From the NCBI RefSeq assembly GCF_039649665.1, contig NZ_JBDJAW010000005.1, forward strand, positions 186,001 to 250,000: a DNA stretch of 64,000 nucleotides, read 5' to 3'. This document shows, piece by piece, positions 62,373 to 64,000 of this stretch; position 1 is the first letter of the stretch, and each line of letters opens with the position of its first letter. The notes below the pieces were generated by a model, which was given only the letters and a program-made list of their open reading frames with translations, did not search any database and was not told the origin of the DNA. The stretch comes from Microbispora sp. ZYX-F-249. GTDB taxonomy: Bacteria > Actinomycetota > Actinomycetes > Streptosporangiales > Streptosporangiaceae. A program made the translations under genes and the position numbers.

Positions 62373-62550
62373 ACCCCTAACGCCCCCACAGCGCGGCCGG
62401 GAGATCCGGGGTGACCTCGGACTTCTCGATGCCCCCGGTCCGCCGAGGCGGACGAGTCGCCGGCGACCCCGGTTCACCCCTATCGGGAAACGACTCGTCC
62501 CGAATTATCGGGAAATTTTATTGACCGGTCCGAAACGCCGGAACTAGCCT
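62373..62550. promoter_or_regulatory. Divergent control region of papB operon and second ATP-grasp gene
   Basis: Contains ACCCCTA at 62373-62379 (joined to ACGCCCCC) and at 62476-62482, direct repeats TATCGGGAAA at 62481-62490 and 62506-62515, and a palindrome TCCCGA-ATTA-TCGGGA at 62498-62513. A promoter reads towards the ATP-grasp gene: TTGACC at 62521-62526, 18-bp spacer, TAGCCT at 62545-62550. The 280-bp gap is AT-richer near the promoter. Confidence 0.6.
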
Positions 62551-62566
62551 CCGGTCGCGTGAACAT

Positions 62567-63916
62567 GTGAGAGAAACGGCGGTGGCGAAAGTGAAACCTC
62601 GGGCATTCGTTCTTACCGGATCATTCCTGGTGATCTGCCGGGCCCCTCTTTATCTGCGCGAACTGTCCCGCCGGGGGCTGCGGATCCTCGTGGTCACACC
62701 GGCGTCCTGGCGGGAGCAGGCGCTGGCCCAGATGCGCGACCCCGCGCATCCGGCCTCGGTCATCGAGGAGATCGCCTTCACCGACGGCGACGTCAACACG
62801 GAGAACTCGTTCACCGCGGGCGTGATCTCCGGCGTCCGGGCCTGGCGGGACCGCTACGACATCACCGGCGTCTACGCGCTCGGCGAGACGCTGGTCGAGC
62901 CGACCGGCCTGCTCGCCGACGCCCTGGGGCTGCCCTCCCCCGGCCTGCGGGCCACCCGCGCCTGCCGCAGCAAGTATCTGCAGCGGTGGTACCTGCCGGA
63001 GTTCAGCCCGGCCTCGGCGGTCGTCCCGCCGGCCGCGCGCGCCGCGTTCGCCGCGGACGGCGTGTCGTTCCCCGCCGTGGTCAAGCCCACCGGCCGCCAC
63101 TCCAGCTCCGGCGTGGAGACCGTGCGCGACGCGGCCGAGCTGCGCGCCCAGCTCGACACGTACCTGCCGCACGAGACGGTGCTGGTGGAGGAGAAGGTGG
63201 CGGGCCAGGAGTTCTCCGTGGAGAGCCTCGTGCAGGACGGCCGGATCGTCTTCGCCTCGGTGACCCGCAAGGAGACCACAGAGTCGGGCGCCCGCACCTT
63301 CGTCGAGCTGTCCCACTCGGTCCCGAACGAGCTCGACGGCGTGGACGGCGTCATCCTCGACGCCAACCGGCGCATGCTCGAACGGCTGGCCTTCGCATGC
63401 GGCATCGCGCACGCCGAGTGGCGGGTGGACGGCACGGGCCGGCCGTACCTGATGGAGGTCGCCGCGCGCACCCCCGGTGACGGCCTGTCGATCCTCTACT
63501 CGCTCGCGACCGGCACCCCGATGGAGCCGGAGATCGTCCGCATCGCCCTCGGGGAGCCCGCGGCCTACCCCGCACCGCGCCGGTACGCACGGCAGGTCTA
63601 CCTGGAGCACGAGCCCGGCCGGCTCGGCGACGTGACGGTGGAGTGGCCGGGGATCTCGCCGGCCTGGGTGGGCGAGGGCGGCCTGTGGCCCGAGATCGCG
63701 CCCGGCGCCCCGGACGACCCGCCCACGCTGCGGGCCGTGCTCGTGCTGAAGGACCGCGGCGCGGAGCTCGGGCCGCTGCACAGCTCCGACGACCGTGCGG
63801 TGACGTTCCTCATCGACGCGCCCACCCCGGCCGAGCTGGACGAGCTCGAGATGCGCGTACGGCACGCCCTGCGGATCCACACGCTCGCGCCCGAGCCCAC
63901 CGGCGTGCGGATGTGA
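62567..63916 (+). CDS. Second ATP-grasp ligase
   Basis: 449 residues from a GTG at 62567; in-frame GTGs at 62582 (after GAGAGAAA) and 62591 are alternatives, and the promoter leaves a very short leader. The protein has an N-terminal Rossmann-like part, then the ATP-grasp core: FPAVVKPTGRHSSSGVETV, VLVEEKVAGQEFSVESLV, and HAEWRVDGTGRPYLMEVAARTPGDG with the Mg ligands (ends HAEWRV and PGDG). The biotin-carboxylase/CarB-like end is followed by an about 80-residue C-terminal domain. It is divergent from the papB operon under a shared control region. With the first ligase it could make two successive amide bonds. Confidence 0.9.
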   Translation: MRETAVAKVKPRAFVLTGSFLVICRAPLYLRELSRRGLRILVVTPASWREQALAQMRDPAHPASVIEEIAFTDGDVNTENSFTAGVISGVRAWRDRYDITGVYALGETLVEPTGLLADALGLPSPGLRATRACRSKYLQRWYLPEFSPASAVVPPAARAAFAADGVSFPAVVKPTGRHSSSGVETVRDAAELRAQLDTYLPHETVLVEEKVAGQEFSVESLVQDGRIVFASVTRKETTESGARTFVELSHSVPNELDGVDGVILDANRRMLERLAFACGIAHAEWRVDGTGRPYLMEVAARTPGDGLSILYSLATGTPMEPEIVRIALGEPAAYPAPRRYARQVYLEHEPGRLGDVTVEWPGISPAWVGEGGLWPEIAPGAPDDPPTLRAVLVLKDRGAELGPLHSSDDRAVTFLIDAPTPAELDELEMRVRHALRIHTLAPEPTGVRM

Positions 63917-63951
63917 GCCCGGCGAACGCGCGGCTTTTCCGGGGATACGGG

Positions 63952-63984
63952 GCGCGGCGGGAGGCGATGAGCCTCCCGCCGCGC
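63952..63984 (+). terminator. Intrinsic terminator after the second ATP-grasp gene
   Basis: GCGCGGCGGGAGGC and GCCTCCCGCCGCGC pair perfectly around GATGA, followed by CTTTTCC. The 14-bp string CGGCTTTTCCGGGG stands on both sides of the hairpin (63931-63944 and 63986-63999). It probably marks the end of the cluster. Confidence 0.8.
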
Positions 63985-64000
63985 TCGGCTTTTCCGGGGG

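Overview
The window is high-GC actinobacterial DNA with frequent GTG starts, long overlapping operons and low-GC islands between genes. A SARP/AfsR-type regulator, a large LuxR (LAL) regulator, an EspI-like MinD ATPase, an ECF42/DGPF pair and a PapA/B/C set together suggest a filamentous actinomycete. Streptosporangiales is a plausible order, but this is an inference from gene content, not a sequence match.

Region 1 (1-5.5 kb, all minus strand) holds a partial secreted repeat protein, a one-helix membrane protein, an EspI/MinD-like ATPase and an unusual sigma-region-4-like membrane protein with an extracellular tail. It looks like the edge of a secretion- or conjugation-type locus. An AT-richer gap leads to region 2 (6-9.5 kb): a DNA photolyase, a TetR/quinone-oxidoreductase pair and a divergent PPOX/F420-type flavoprotein.

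Region 3 (9.4-24.5 kb) is a complete selenocysteine island. selA and selB form an operon. tRNA-Sec (anticodon TCA, long variable arm) lies beside selD. A three-subunit formate dehydrogenase has a catalytic subunit that is read through an in-frame UGA (Sec186), followed by a hairpin with a GGUCU loop. A pectinesterase and a decayed Rpn-like gene sit inside the island. A SARP/NB-ARC/TPR regulator lies directly upstream of fdhA.

Region 4 (24.6-36.6 kb) carries two adjacent cell-wall hydrolases that share a nearly identical C-terminal domain, a DedA protein, a hydrolase, and a DUF998 protein with an eight-copy TAQP repeat. It also has a YciI/DGPF protein followed by an ECF42 sigma factor fused to a catalytically degenerate tyrosine-recombinase domain, then a two-component system and a PAP2 phosphatase.

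Region 5 (about 36.7-63.9 kb) looks like a specialised-metabolite cluster. Chorismate mutase-like papB, fused pabAB (PIKGT motif) and papC should make 4-aminophenylpyruvate/4-aminophenylalanine. DAHP synthase supplies the shikimate pathway and an AMP-forming ligase sits in the same operon. Embedded in the same minus-strand series are a nitrate reductase (catalytic and electron-transfer subunits) and a NarK transporter, with no nitrite reductase. Downstream come a 31-residue peptide gene with a strong ribosome-binding site, an ATP-grasp ligase, an MFS exporter and a bicupin. A second ATP-grasp gene, a LeuA-like synthase, a UbiA prenyltransferase, a pseudoenzyme-like aldo/keto reductase, a two-component system and a LAL regulator complete the set. 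An ACCCCTA motif recurs in the cluster's intergenic regions. My working hypothesis is an arylamine-derived, ATP-grasp-ligated product, possibly with N-N chemistry fed by nitrate-derived nitrite.
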